Assembly: GCA_002432095.1 (NCBI GenBank)
Contig: DJFQ01000097.1
Coordinates: forward strand, 5,422-16,544
From: Marinagarivorans sp. UBA5868
Lineage (GTDB): Bacteria; Pseudomonadota; Gammaproteobacteria; Pseudomonadales; Cellvibrionaceae
Direction: 5' to 3'
Length of the DNA: 11,123 nucleotides
Shown here: positions 1 to 5,758 of the stretch, piece by piece
Position numbering within the stretch: the first letter of the stretch is position 1
Layout: the number at the start of each line of letters is the position of its first letter
Translations under genes and position numbers: made by a program
The notes under the pieces: model-generated
Told to the model about the DNA's origin: nothing
The model's input: only the letters and a program-made list of their open reading frames with translations
The model's database searches: none

Positions 1-860
1 CGGTAGAAATTCTTACCGGCAATCTCCTGTCCTTCTTTGCTGTAGAGAAACTTCAGATAAGCTTCCGCAACTTTACGGGTACCGTTTTTATCAGCGACCT
101 TATCAACGACTGTCACCGGAGGTTCCGCGAGGATGGATAGAGAAGGTACGATGGTTTCGAATTTTCCTTCGCCAAATTCTTTAGCGGCCAGGAGAGCCTC
201 GTTTTCCCAGGAAAGGAATACGTCGCCAATTTCCCGCTGGGCAAAAGTAGTCAGACTGCCTCTTGCACCTGAGTCCAGAACGGGAACATTTTTGTACAAC
301 TGAGCAACGAATTCGCGCGCTTTCTCATTCGATCCATATTTCTTTTTGGCAAATGCCCAAGCCGCCAGATAATTCCACCGTGCACCACCAGAGGTTTTGG
401 GATTCGGGGTGATCACCTGAACACCGGGCTTGACCAGATCATCCCAGTCTTTGATATTTTTCGGGTTGCCTTTGCGCACCAGAAATACAATGGTGGATGT
501 GTAGGGAGCGCTGTTGTTGGGCAGGCGGGATTGCCAGTTTTCCGGAATCAAACCAGCTTCGGCATGCAACGCGTCTATATCGTATGCCAGGGCCAAAGTA
601 ACAACGTCTGCCGCCAAGCCGTCAATAACGGAACGCGCTTGTTTGCCCGAGCCACCGTGAGACTGGCTGATAGTGACTTTCTGTTTTTCCGTTTTCTGCC
701 AATAATCGGCGAAGGCTTTATTGAATTCAGCATAAAGCTCCCGTGTCGGATCATATGACACGTTGAGCAATTTGACTTCCGACTGCGCCAGAGCTGCCGT
801 GCTGACGGAGAGGCCGAGCGTAAGTACCAGTAAGGACTTTTTTAAATTCTTAATTAACAT
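1..860 (-). CDS. sbp: Sulfate ABC transporter substrate-binding protein, C-terminus cut by window edge
   Basis: Periplasmic receptor that binds sulfate (possibly thiosulfate) and delivers it to a CysTWA-type ABC permease. The reading frame starts at the ATG at 860-858 and runs off position 1, so 286 codons are visible of a family that is usually about 330. Residues 1-25 form a signal peptide (basic start, hydrophobic core, cleavage likely after ALA). The mature part begins with [13 protein letters not shown], characteristic of the family. SHGGSGKQ lies at about 67-74. NPKTSGGAR at 153-161 matches the second sulfate-binding-protein signature exactly, which separates it from the molybdate receptor ModA. 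An AGGAAAG-like ribosome site precedes the ATG. It lies 93 bp downstream of the porin on the same strand. That gap holds a small 5-bp hairpin (884-898) but no clear terminator, so read-through from the porin is plausible. The permease and ATPase genes would be expected beyond the left edge. Confidence 0.96.
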   Translation of the reverse strand, partial: MLIKNLKKSLLVLTLGLSVSTAALAQSEVKLLNVSYDPTRELYAEFNKAFADYWQKTEKQKVTISQSHGGSGKQARSVIDGLAADVVTLALAYDIDALHAEAGLIPENWQSRLPNNSAPYTSTIVFLVRKGNPKNIKDWDDLVKPGVQVITPNPKTSGGARWNYLAAWAFAKKKYGSNEKAREFVAQLYKNVPVLDSGARGSLTTFAQREIGDVFLSWENEALLAAKEFGEGKFETIVPSLSILAEPPVTVVDKVADKNGTRKVAEAYLKFLYSKEGQEIAGKNFY

Positions 861-953
861 TGAAGCTTTCCTTTATTGAAGACCGCTACCAAATAGCGTG
901 AAATAACGTGTGATGTTTAGGCTTATATTCTTAACGGCAGGCCGGGTGATTAA

Positions 954-2000
954 TTAAAAGTCGTAGCGAAAGCCCACTGACAAGCCTGTGGCGGTTTCAC
1001 CTGCCACGGTTGCAATGGCATCGCCGTAACCACCACCGCCGGTGATCCGGTAAGCTGCGGCTTCCTCGTTAACCGTCTGCGCATAGGCAAACAGAACGCG
1101 GAACTGGTTGCTGAGAACATAGTCGGCACCAACTGCCAGAAGCGTGGCACCACTATCTTCTCGATCTTTTGCGTCTAAACTGTATATCTGGGTTTTACCG
1201 ATCCATTTGGCGGAGAATTTGTAACTGGCACCTGCGCCGAGCACCTGCACATCTTCATCCGCCGTTAGATTTTTAATGGTGGCCTGTTGAAACAGTCCGT
1301 TTAAGGTCAGATTATTGATTTTGTAGCGAACACCGAGGCGGATCGCATTGGAATCTTCAACGCTCTCCCACTGCTCGTGAGCAACCGCAAGATAAAGATT
1401 GCCGGCTTCATAGGCGAGCGACGTGCTATACGCGGCGGACTCATCTTCCAGGTCGGTGGCTTCTTTCACTTCAGGTGTGTAATGCAAATTGAAAACAAAA
1501 CCACTGAAAGAAGGCGTGTTATAGAAAATGCCGTTTTTAAAGCGCGCATCAAAATCCTGTCCAGTGAAGGGTGCGCCGGTGCTGCTATTGAGACGCGTCA
1601 AGTTGCGCAAGTCACCGATCTGATCACCGAATACATCGACAGCAGAACGGATTTGTTTGAGTGGCGTGTCGATCTGACCAAAACGGATTCGGCCGAAACC
1701 GCCTTCCAAACCGACGAAAGTATCGCGGGCGGCCAGACTGCCGCTGCCATTGTCATAGTTGATCTGGGTTTCCACCTGCAATATGCCTTTCAAGCCCTCT
1801 GCCAGATCCGTACTGGCGCGCACGCCGATACGGCTGGAGTTGCTGGAAACATTCAGATCGCTGTCTTCACCATTATCCAAAAAGTCTGCAGAGGCATGGG
1901 CGCGCCCGTAAAAATTCAGACCTGCGGTATTAGCCAGCACAGGTTGAGCGCCAGAAAAAACAACCCCAAGAGCAATATAAAAAGGTAGTGTGCGTTTCAT
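954..2000 (-). CDS. Gram-negative general porin (trimeric 16-strand type)
   Basis: Predicted outer-membrane beta-barrel of 348 residues that lets small hydrophilic solutes into the periplasm. Residues 1-23 look like a signal peptide (MKRTLPFYIALGVVFSGAQPVLA). The mature start, AGLNFYGRAHASADFLD, is the usual first strand of Porin_4-type proteins. Motifs such as RIGVRASTDLAEGLKGILQVE and DTFVGLEGGFGRIRFGQ are typical of strands 2-4 of this fold. The protein ends in VGFRYDF, with the terminal Phe used as the barrel-assembly signal. A purine-rich GAGAGAG ribosome site lies just before the ATG at 2000. It sits between mop and sbp on the same strand, so it may act as the outer-membrane entry for sulfate or related oxyanions. 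Selectivity cannot be read from the sequence. A 203-codon frame on the opposite strand within it is a shadow. Confidence 0.94.
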   Translation of the reverse strand: MKRTLPFYIALGVVFSGAQPVLANTAGLNFYGRAHASADFLDNGEDSDLNVSSNSSRIGVRASTDLAEGLKGILQVETQINYDNGSGSLAARDTFVGLEGGFGRIRFGQIDTPLKQIRSAVDVFGDQIGDLRNLTRLNSSTGAPFTGQDFDARFKNGIFYNTPSFSGFVFNLHYTPEVKEATDLEDESAAYSTSLAYEAGNLYLAVAHEQWESVEDSNAIRLGVRYKINNLTLNGLFQQATIKNLTADEDVQVLGAGASYKFSAKWIGKTQIYSLDAKDREDSGATLLAVGADYVLSNQFRVLFAYAQTVNEEAAAYRITGGGGYGDAIATVAGETATGLSVGFRYDF

Positions 2001-2079
2001 TTTCTCTCTCTATTTAAATGTGTTCATTAAAGACGAGGAAATATTAATGAGATGGCCATATCAATCTCGCAAAGGATGT

Positions 2080-2307
2080 TTAAGCCGGTGCGAAACTGGC
2101 AAGGGCGACTTCGGTGGATTTAAATAACGCGATAACACTGCTACCCGGTTTTAATCCGAGTTCGTCCACGGAGGTGGTCGATACGATTGATGTAATTATT
2201 GCCTGGTGGCCAATATCCACCTCAACTTCCGAAACTACGTCGCCGCGTTTTATGCGTTTGACCGTGCCTTGAAATTGATTGCGGGCGTTGATTGCCTTGA
2301 TGGTCAT
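2080..2307 (-). CDS. mop: Molbindin (Mop/TOBE-domain) oxyanion-binding protein
   Basis: A 75-residue protein that is almost entirely one Mop/TOBE domain. Proteins of this type assemble into small cytoplasmic oligomers that bind molybdate, and sometimes tungstate or other oxyanions, for storage or sensing. Visible hallmarks are the N-terminal INARNQFQGTVKRIKRGDV segment, the strand VSEVEVDIG, the ITSIVSTTSVDELGLKPGSSV core and the closing ALFKSTEVALA strand. Length is in the normal 65-75 range for a single-domain Mop. The ATG at 2307 follows a GGAG site with 8-nt spacing. It is the first gene of a same-strand run with the porin (79-bp gap) and sbp. Molbindins are best known for molybdenum, while the receptor downstream carries sulfate signatures, so which anion this one handles is open. 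Its ribosome site is partly inside a leader stem-loop described separately. Confidence 0.9.
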   Translation of the reverse strand: MTIKAINARNQFQGTVKRIKRGDVVSEVEVDIGHQAIITSIVSTTSVDELGLKPGSSVIALFKSTEVALASFAPA

Positions 2308-2316
2308 GTCTGCATC

Positions 2317-2360
2317 TCCGTTGGAAATTGGCTTGGAATGGTTGCCAATCTACCAACGGA
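2317..2360 (-). promoter_or_regulatory. Two-tier stem-loop overlapping the mop ribosome binding site
   Basis: Read on the minus strand, UCCGUUGG (2360-2353) pairs perfectly with CCAACGGA (2324-2317). Inside it, AUUGGC (2349-2344) pairs perfectly with GCCAAU (2332-2327). This leaves a 3/2-nt internal loop and an 11-nt terminal loop. The 3' foot of the outer helix contains GGA of the GGAG Shine-Dalgarno for mop, so the folded form would partly hide the ribosome site. It could instead be a DNA dyad acting as an operator. It does not match any riboswitch class I recognise; in particular it is far smaller than the Moco RNA. The pairing is seen directly; the regulatory role is inference. Confidence 0.55.
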
Positions 2361-2412
2361 AAGGACATTGCAGAACGAAGAAAATCTGGAAAGCTTAGAA
2401 GGAAATTGGCAA
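2323..2412. repeat. 10-bp direct repeat GGAAATTGGC flanking the mop leader stem-loop
   Basis: GGAAATTGGC occurs exactly at 2323-2332 and again at 2401-2410. The second copy, extended to ATTGGCAA (2405-2412), is perfectly complementary over 8 bp to TTGCCAAT (2342-2349). The middle segment can therefore pair with either copy. On a minus-strand transcript the upstream pairing would exclude the inner helix of the stem-loop that covers the mop ribosome site. The copies may equally be half-sites for a DNA-binding regulator. Confidence 0.5.
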
Positions 2413-2426
2413 TGGGGCGGTTAAGA

Positions 2427-2453
2427 CCGGGCGATTTTGAGATCGAAACCCGG
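2427..2453. repeat. Imperfect inverted repeat between the toxin gene and mop
   Basis: CCGGG (2427-2431) pairs with CCCGG (2449-2453), and inside it CGAT (2432-2435) pairs with ATCG (2442-2445), with a 3-nt bulge on one side. No T-run follows on either strand, so it is not a typical intrinsic terminator. It might still help separate the toxin transcript from mop. The rest of 2308-2572 holds no gene or clear promoter that I can support. Confidence 0.35.
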
Positions 2454-2572
2454 CAGGGTCATTTCAATGAAATACAGGCGGGATTCACCCGGGGCGAGCG
2501 TCATGATCAATTTTTTGATGTTTATGGAAAAGCGACATTGGCGGCTTTGTGAGATGAAAGCGCTACGTGTAA

Positions 2573-2998
2573 TCACCGATACTGCGCCTTCGCCTCCTGC
2601 ACCTCGCCGTTTTTTTCGATGACTATGCGCTCGCGCAGCCACTGCGCAAATTCAGCTTCGGCAAGGGAGCCTTCGGCCAGGCCGATATATCGCGGATAAA
2701 GCTCAATATCGTCGGCGGCCAGGCTACCGCCATTGAGCTCAATAAATACTTCGCACACAACAGCGGCGGTGCGTTTGTTGCCATCGATAAAAGGATGGTT
2801 GCGCGCCACGCCGTAGGCCAGGCTGGCCGCCAAGTCCGCAAGATCCGGCGGTGGATTACCGTAAGCATAAAGCTGTTGGGCTCTGGCAAGGGCGGAATCC
2901 AGCAGGCCTTCATCCCGTGTGCCACTGCTACCGCCGTGTTCACTGAGCTGCCGGTCATGTATTGCCAGCGCGAGGGTTTTACTGATCCAGATAATCAT
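2573..2998 (-). CDS. doc: Doc-family (Fic-fold) toxin of a type II toxin-antitoxin module
   Basis: A 141-residue soluble protein of the Doc branch of the Fic superfamily. P1 Doc halts translation by phosphorylating EF-Tu, whereas classical Fic proteins transfer AMP. The diagnostic loop HPFIDGNKRTA lies at residues 68-78. It has the GNKR form of Doc rather than the GNGRxxR of AMP-transferring Fic proteins. The family segment GTRDEGLLDSALARAQ is at 26-41. H68, F70, D72, N74, K75 and R76 are all present, so the enzyme appears intact. The start at 2998 has a GGGGA site 7 nt upstream. It begins 14 bp after the antitoxin stop, as expected for a co-translated pair. The protein is slightly longer than P1 Doc (126 aa), with an extra charged tail after about residue 128. 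Confidence 0.93.
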   Translation of the reverse strand: MIIWISKTLALAIHDRQLSEHGGSSGTRDEGLLDSALARAQQLYAYGNPPPDLADLAASLAYGVARNHPFIDGNKRTAAVVCEVFIELNGGSLAADDIELYPRYIGLAEGSLAEAEFAQWLRERIVIEKNGEVQEAKAQYR

Positions 2999-3012
2999 GG
3001 TCTATTCCCCAC

Positions 3013-3234
3013 CTACTGAGCCAATTTGTGCAGCAAATTGCGGCGTTTTTGCATCACCTTCTCCGCCACAGCCATCTGCTCCGCGAGCGTGGGATCAAAA
3101 GCTGTGAGCTTGATACCGTCTGGAGTCTCCAGCAGGTAGAGTTCGTCGCCCTTTTCCAAGCGAAGACGTGACAAAACCTCTTTGGGCAGAATGACACCCG
3201 CAGAATTGCCGATAGATGTGATTTTAAGTTTCAT
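3013..3234 (-). CDS. AbrB/MazE/SpoVT-fold antitoxin paired with Doc
   Basis: A 73-residue protein whose first ~45 residues form a swapped-hairpin AbrB-type DNA-binding domain (KLKITSIGNSAGVILPKEVL, then LEKGDELYLLETPDGIKL). The remaining ~28 residues (DPTLAEQMAVAEKVMQKRRN and on) look like an amphipathic, charged helix. In MazE-type antitoxins such a tail wraps the toxin. As first gene of the pair it should neutralise the Doc toxin and repress its own promoter. P1 uses a Phd-fold antitoxin with Doc, so this is the AbrB-fold version of the module. A GGAG ribosome site lies upstream of the ATG at 3234. The palindrome at 3253-3276, 18 bp upstream of the ATG, is the obvious operator. Confidence 0.92.
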   Translation of the reverse strand: MKLKITSIGNSAGVILPKEVLSRLRLEKGDELYLLETPDGIKLTAFDPTLAEQMAVAEKVMQKRRNLLHKLAQ

Positions 3235-3252
3235 AGAATCTCCAGGGGCTTG

Positions 3253-3276
3253 TCGTTATAACATATGGTGTAACGA
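3253..3276 (-). promoter_or_regulatory. 24-bp imperfect palindrome, probable operator/promoter of the toxin-antitoxin operon
   Basis: The arms TCGTTA (3253-3258) and TAACGA (3271-3276) are perfect reverse complements, and 10 of the 12 base pairs across the dyad match, centred on the CATATG core. On the minus strand it contains TATGTT and TATAAC, either of which could serve as a -10. TAGACT about 16 bp upstream of TATGTT is a weak -35 candidate. A dyad overlapping the -10 is where AbrB-fold antitoxins usually autorepress. The CGTTATA...TAACG outline also loosely resembles a ModE box, but the half-site spacing is short and it is not next to a molybdate gene. Confidence 0.6.
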
Positions 3277-3562
3277 CGGGAAGTCTAGCACTTAGACAAA
3301 GCAAGTGGTACCAGCTTGGTTTACGAGGACAGAATATTGCTTGGCAGGTGGCAGTCCATCAAGCCATCTAGCGGGTTAAGTCTCGCTCTCGACACCCTCT
3401 GGTGTCATATGCTTCTGAAACGGGTGTTTGAAGGCCGCATAACGCCGGACCAGCCCGCTTCACGGTGGCAGCAGTGGGAAAAGCCGAGCTCTCCGTGTAG
3501 CATTCGCCCCCTTTTTGTATGGCCATAAAGCCAATCCGACCTCCGAAATAGAAGGTAAAACG
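3277..3562. other. Intergenic region between divergent antitoxin and glf genes
   Basis: Nearly 300 bp with no gene that I can support. It must carry the glf promoter on the plus strand, but no convincing -35/-10 pair was seen. Structures present are a dyad at 3302-3318 (CAAG, palindromic TGGTACCA, one base, CTTG), a perfect hairpin at 3391-3406 (GACACC, CTCT loop, GGTGTC) without a T-run, and a 10-bp palindrome TATGGCCATA at 3518-3527. A 70-codon plus-strand frame here has no ribosome site or recognisable motif and was not called. Confidence 0.5.
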
Positions 3563-4726
3563 ATGACTTTTGAGTATGTGATTATTGGCGCCGGATATGC
3601 CGGATCAGTTTTGGCTGAGCGGATTGCCTCTCAAATGGGTAAAAAGGTGTTGTTGATCGAGCGGCGAAATCATATCGGTGGCAATTGCCATGATGTGAAA
3701 GATGACAACAACATTCTGGTTCATAAATATGGCCCTCATATCTTTCACACGGACAATAAAAAAGTATGGGATTACCTGTCGCTTTTTACTCAGTGGGATA
3801 ATTATCACCACGAGGTTCTGGCGATGGTGGACGGAAAGAAGGTACCGATACCGTTTAACCTCAATACTTTGTATGAGGTGTTTCCCAAAACGTTAGCGAA
3901 GAAAATCGAAGTCAAGCTTTTGGCGAAGTACGAGTACAACACTAAGGTTCCGATTCTGGAGTTAAAGAAGGCGGATGATCCTGAGCTGAAAATGCTGGCG
4001 GATTTCATCTATGAAAAAGTTTTCGCGCATTACACCGCTAAACAGTGGGGTATGAAGCCGGAGGAGATCGACCAGGAAGTCACCGCCCGTGTCCCAGTGT
4101 TTATAGGTCGGGACAATCGCTATTTCAACGACAAATATCAGGCACTGCCAAGAGCGGGTTTTACCAGAATGTTTGAGCGGATGCTTGATCATCCCAATAT
4201 TAAGTTGATGCTCAATACTGATTTTAAAGACGTTTGCGCGCTCAAAGACAATAGGTTCTTGCTGATGGGCCACGAGTTCAAAGGAACCGTTATTTTTACC
4301 GGTTGTGTTGATGAGCTCTTTGGTTATGAATTCGGGCCTCTGCCCTATCGGACCATTAACATGGTGTTTGAGACGGTTGATACTGAACGCTATCAAGAAG
4401 CCGCCACTATTAATTACCCGTTTAATTACGATTACTTGAGAATAACTGAGTTTAAATATCTGCACCCATGCCGTTCACCTAGAACTACGATTTTGAAAGA
4501 GTATCCCGCGGAATATAAACCGGGCGTCAACATACCCTATTACCCCGTTTTTACGGATGAGTGTAGGGCTAGCTATGCCAAGTATCTGGAGCGCGCAGAA
4601 AAGGTTTCGGGATTGCTGCTGGTGGGTCGCTTAGCGGAATACAAATATTACGACATGGACGATATGGTGGCGCGTGCGCTGGAAGTTTTTGATACGAGAA
4701 TTGCTAATGTTTGTGCCGCTAACTGA
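3563..4726 (+). CDS. glf: UDP-galactopyranose mutase
   Basis: A 387-residue FAD enzyme that interconverts UDP-galactopyranose and UDP-galactofuranose, the donor for galactofuranose in surface polysaccharides. The N-terminal Rossmann motif IIGAGYAGSVLAE (7-19) and ERRNHIGGN (33-41) bind FAD. YGPHIFHT (56-63), the QWG segment (161-163), the Arg-containing VPVFIGRDNRYF stretch (177-188) and the C-terminal VGRLAEYKYYDMD (354-366) are standard for bacterial Glf. The ATG at 3563 was chosen because GAAGG lies 7 nt upstream and the protein then starts as the family does; an in-frame start 48 bp earlier would add 16 unrelated residues. The 3' end overlaps the next gene by 20 bp, so the two are probably one transcript. 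Composition appears more AT-rich than the PBP region, as is common for glycan loci acquired by transfer. Confidence 0.96.
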   Translation: MTFEYVIIGAGYAGSVLAERIASQMGKKVLLIERRNHIGGNCHDVKDDNNILVHKYGPHIFHTDNKKVWDYLSLFTQWDNYHHEVLAMVDGKKVPIPFNLNTLYEVFPKTLAKKIEVKLLAKYEYNTKVPILELKKADDPELKMLADFIYEKVFAHYTAKQWGMKPEEIDQEVTARVPVFIGRDNRYFNDKYQALPRAGFTRMFERMLDHPNIKLMLNTDFKDVCALKDNRFLLMGHEFKGTVIFTGCVDELFGYEFGPLPYRTINMVFETVDTERYQEAATINYPFNYDYLRITEFKYLHPCRSPRTTILKEYPAEYKPGVNIPYYPVFTDECRASYAKYLERAEKVSGLLLVGRLAEYKYYDMDDMVARALEVFDTRIANVCAAN

Positions 4727-5699
4727 TCAAAGCCAGGTTTATATCGTCGCGCCGGCAGATCTGGCGACGGGTGGGCCGGAGTTGCTGCATCAGTTGGCGT
4801 ACAAGCTTAAGCAGCGCAACATTGCTGTTAGCATGCATTATCTTCCAACTGACCATCCGAATCCGGTACACAACAATTACCGTCGTTATGGAATTGATTA
4901 TGTGCGGACGATTGAGGATAAACAGGAAAATTTACTGATTGTCCCTGAAACGGTGACTGACTTTTTAAGCAACTATAACAATATTCGAAAAGCGGTGTGG
5001 TGGCTGAGTATCGACAACTACTTTGTCGAGCAGGAGACGCGGTACGGTAGGATCAATCGTTGGTTGTTGGGTAAGTTGGGTATTCAACACTACGTCGGAT
5101 TTGATCGCCAATTGAAATCTGTCGATTACCACTTTTATCAATCGGAATACGCCAAGCATGCATTGTTGAGGTTGGGCATCGAAAATCTGGCATCCCTTTC
5201 GGATTATCTGAGCCAGGAATTTCTGCAAATCGAAACAGATCTTGCTAAAAAGCAGAATATCGTTGCATTCAACCCTAAAAAAGGTCGTCGCTTCACTAAA
5301 AAAATTATTAAAAAATCGTCTGGCATCGAATTTGTACCAATCGTCAATATGAATCGTAACGAAGTGATTGCGCTGTTGCAGAAGGCAAAAGTGTATATCG
5401 ATTTTGGTCACCATCCAGGCAAAGACAGAATCCCTCGTGAGGCTTGCATACTAGGTTGTTGCGTAATTACCAGTAAAAAAGGCTCGGCGCGGTTTCAGGA
5501 GGATGTGCCCATAAAAGAGGATTATAAATTTCGCGACACCGTTGCAAATATTCCGAAAATTGCGGACAAAATCCGCGGTTGCTTTGATCAATTTGCAGAA
5601 CGTAATCACGAGTTTGATCACTACCGAACGCTTATCAAAGCCCAGGAAGAAATATTCGATCGCGAAGTAGAGAAGATCTTTAAGCCAAGTCGGCGTTAG
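4707..5699 (+). CDS. Putative glycosyltransferase, candidate galactofuranosyltransferase
   Basis: A 330-residue soluble protein with a GT-B-like outline. The N-terminal strand VYIVAPADLATGGPELLHQLA (11-31) carries the TGG-E loop seen at the nucleotide-sugar cleft of GT4-like enzymes. The C-terminal half has AFNPKKGRRFT (187-197) and DFGHHPGKDRIPREACILGC (232-251), including a Pro-Arg-Glu at the position where GT-B enzymes bind the donor. ITSKKGSARFQEDVPIKEDYKF follows. No signal peptide or membrane segment is seen. The ATG at 4707 has GAGAA 6 nt upstream and lies inside the end of glf in another frame, implying translational coupling; a GTG 33 bp earlier is possible but deeper in glf. Adjacency to glf makes UDP-galactofuranose the likely donor, but the family is not one I can name and the acceptor is unknown. 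Confidence 0.7.
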   Translation: MFVPLTDQSQVYIVAPADLATGGPELLHQLAYKLKQRNIAVSMHYLPTDHPNPVHNNYRRYGIDYVRTIEDKQENLLIVPETVTDFLSNYNNIRKAVWWLSIDNYFVEQETRYGRINRWLLGKLGIQHYVGFDRQLKSVDYHFYQSEYAKHALLRLGIENLASLSDYLSQEFLQIETDLAKKQNIVAFNPKKGRRFTKKIIKKSSGIEFVPIVNMNRNEVIALLQKAKVYIDFGHHPGKDRIPREACILGCCVITSKKGSARFQEDVPIKEDYKFRDTVANIPKIADKIRGCFDQFAERNHEFDHYRTLIKAQEEIFDREVEKIFKPSRR

Positions 5700-5715
5700 C
5701 AGTCGGTGACTGCTA
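5697..5715 (+). terminator. Hairpin overlapping the glycosyltransferase stop codon
   Basis: TAGCAGTC (5697-5704) pairs perfectly with GACTGCTA (5708-5715) around a 3-nt loop, starting at the TAG stop itself. There is no T-run afterwards, so intrinsic termination would be weak. It may be an mRNA 3'-end stabiliser or a barrier between this gene and the convergent PBP gene. A second small dyad, GAGTT-T-AACTC, follows at about 5717-5727. Confidence 0.45.
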
Positions 5716-5758
5716 GGAGTTTAACTCGGTGGTGGAGCGCAATCGCTTTGCAGCCGGC

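Noticed and set aside
1377..1988. 203-codon plus-strand frame antisense to the porin gene
   Set aside because: It lies wholly within the porin gene, shows no recognisable domain, and is explained by the codon pattern of the real gene.
2421..2642. 73-codon minus-strand frame overlapping the end of the toxin gene
   Set aside because: The start lies inside the toxin gene, the beginning is a shadow of it, and the tail has no recognisable motif or ribosome site.
2052..3527. ATGGCCATA shared by the mop-porin gap (2052-2060) and the glf leader (3519-3527)
   Set aside because: A 9-bp match built on a short palindrome is expected by chance and the two sites have no common context.
3962..4465. 167-codon minus-strand frame within glf
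   Set aside because: It is antisense to well-conserved Glf motifs and has no family features.
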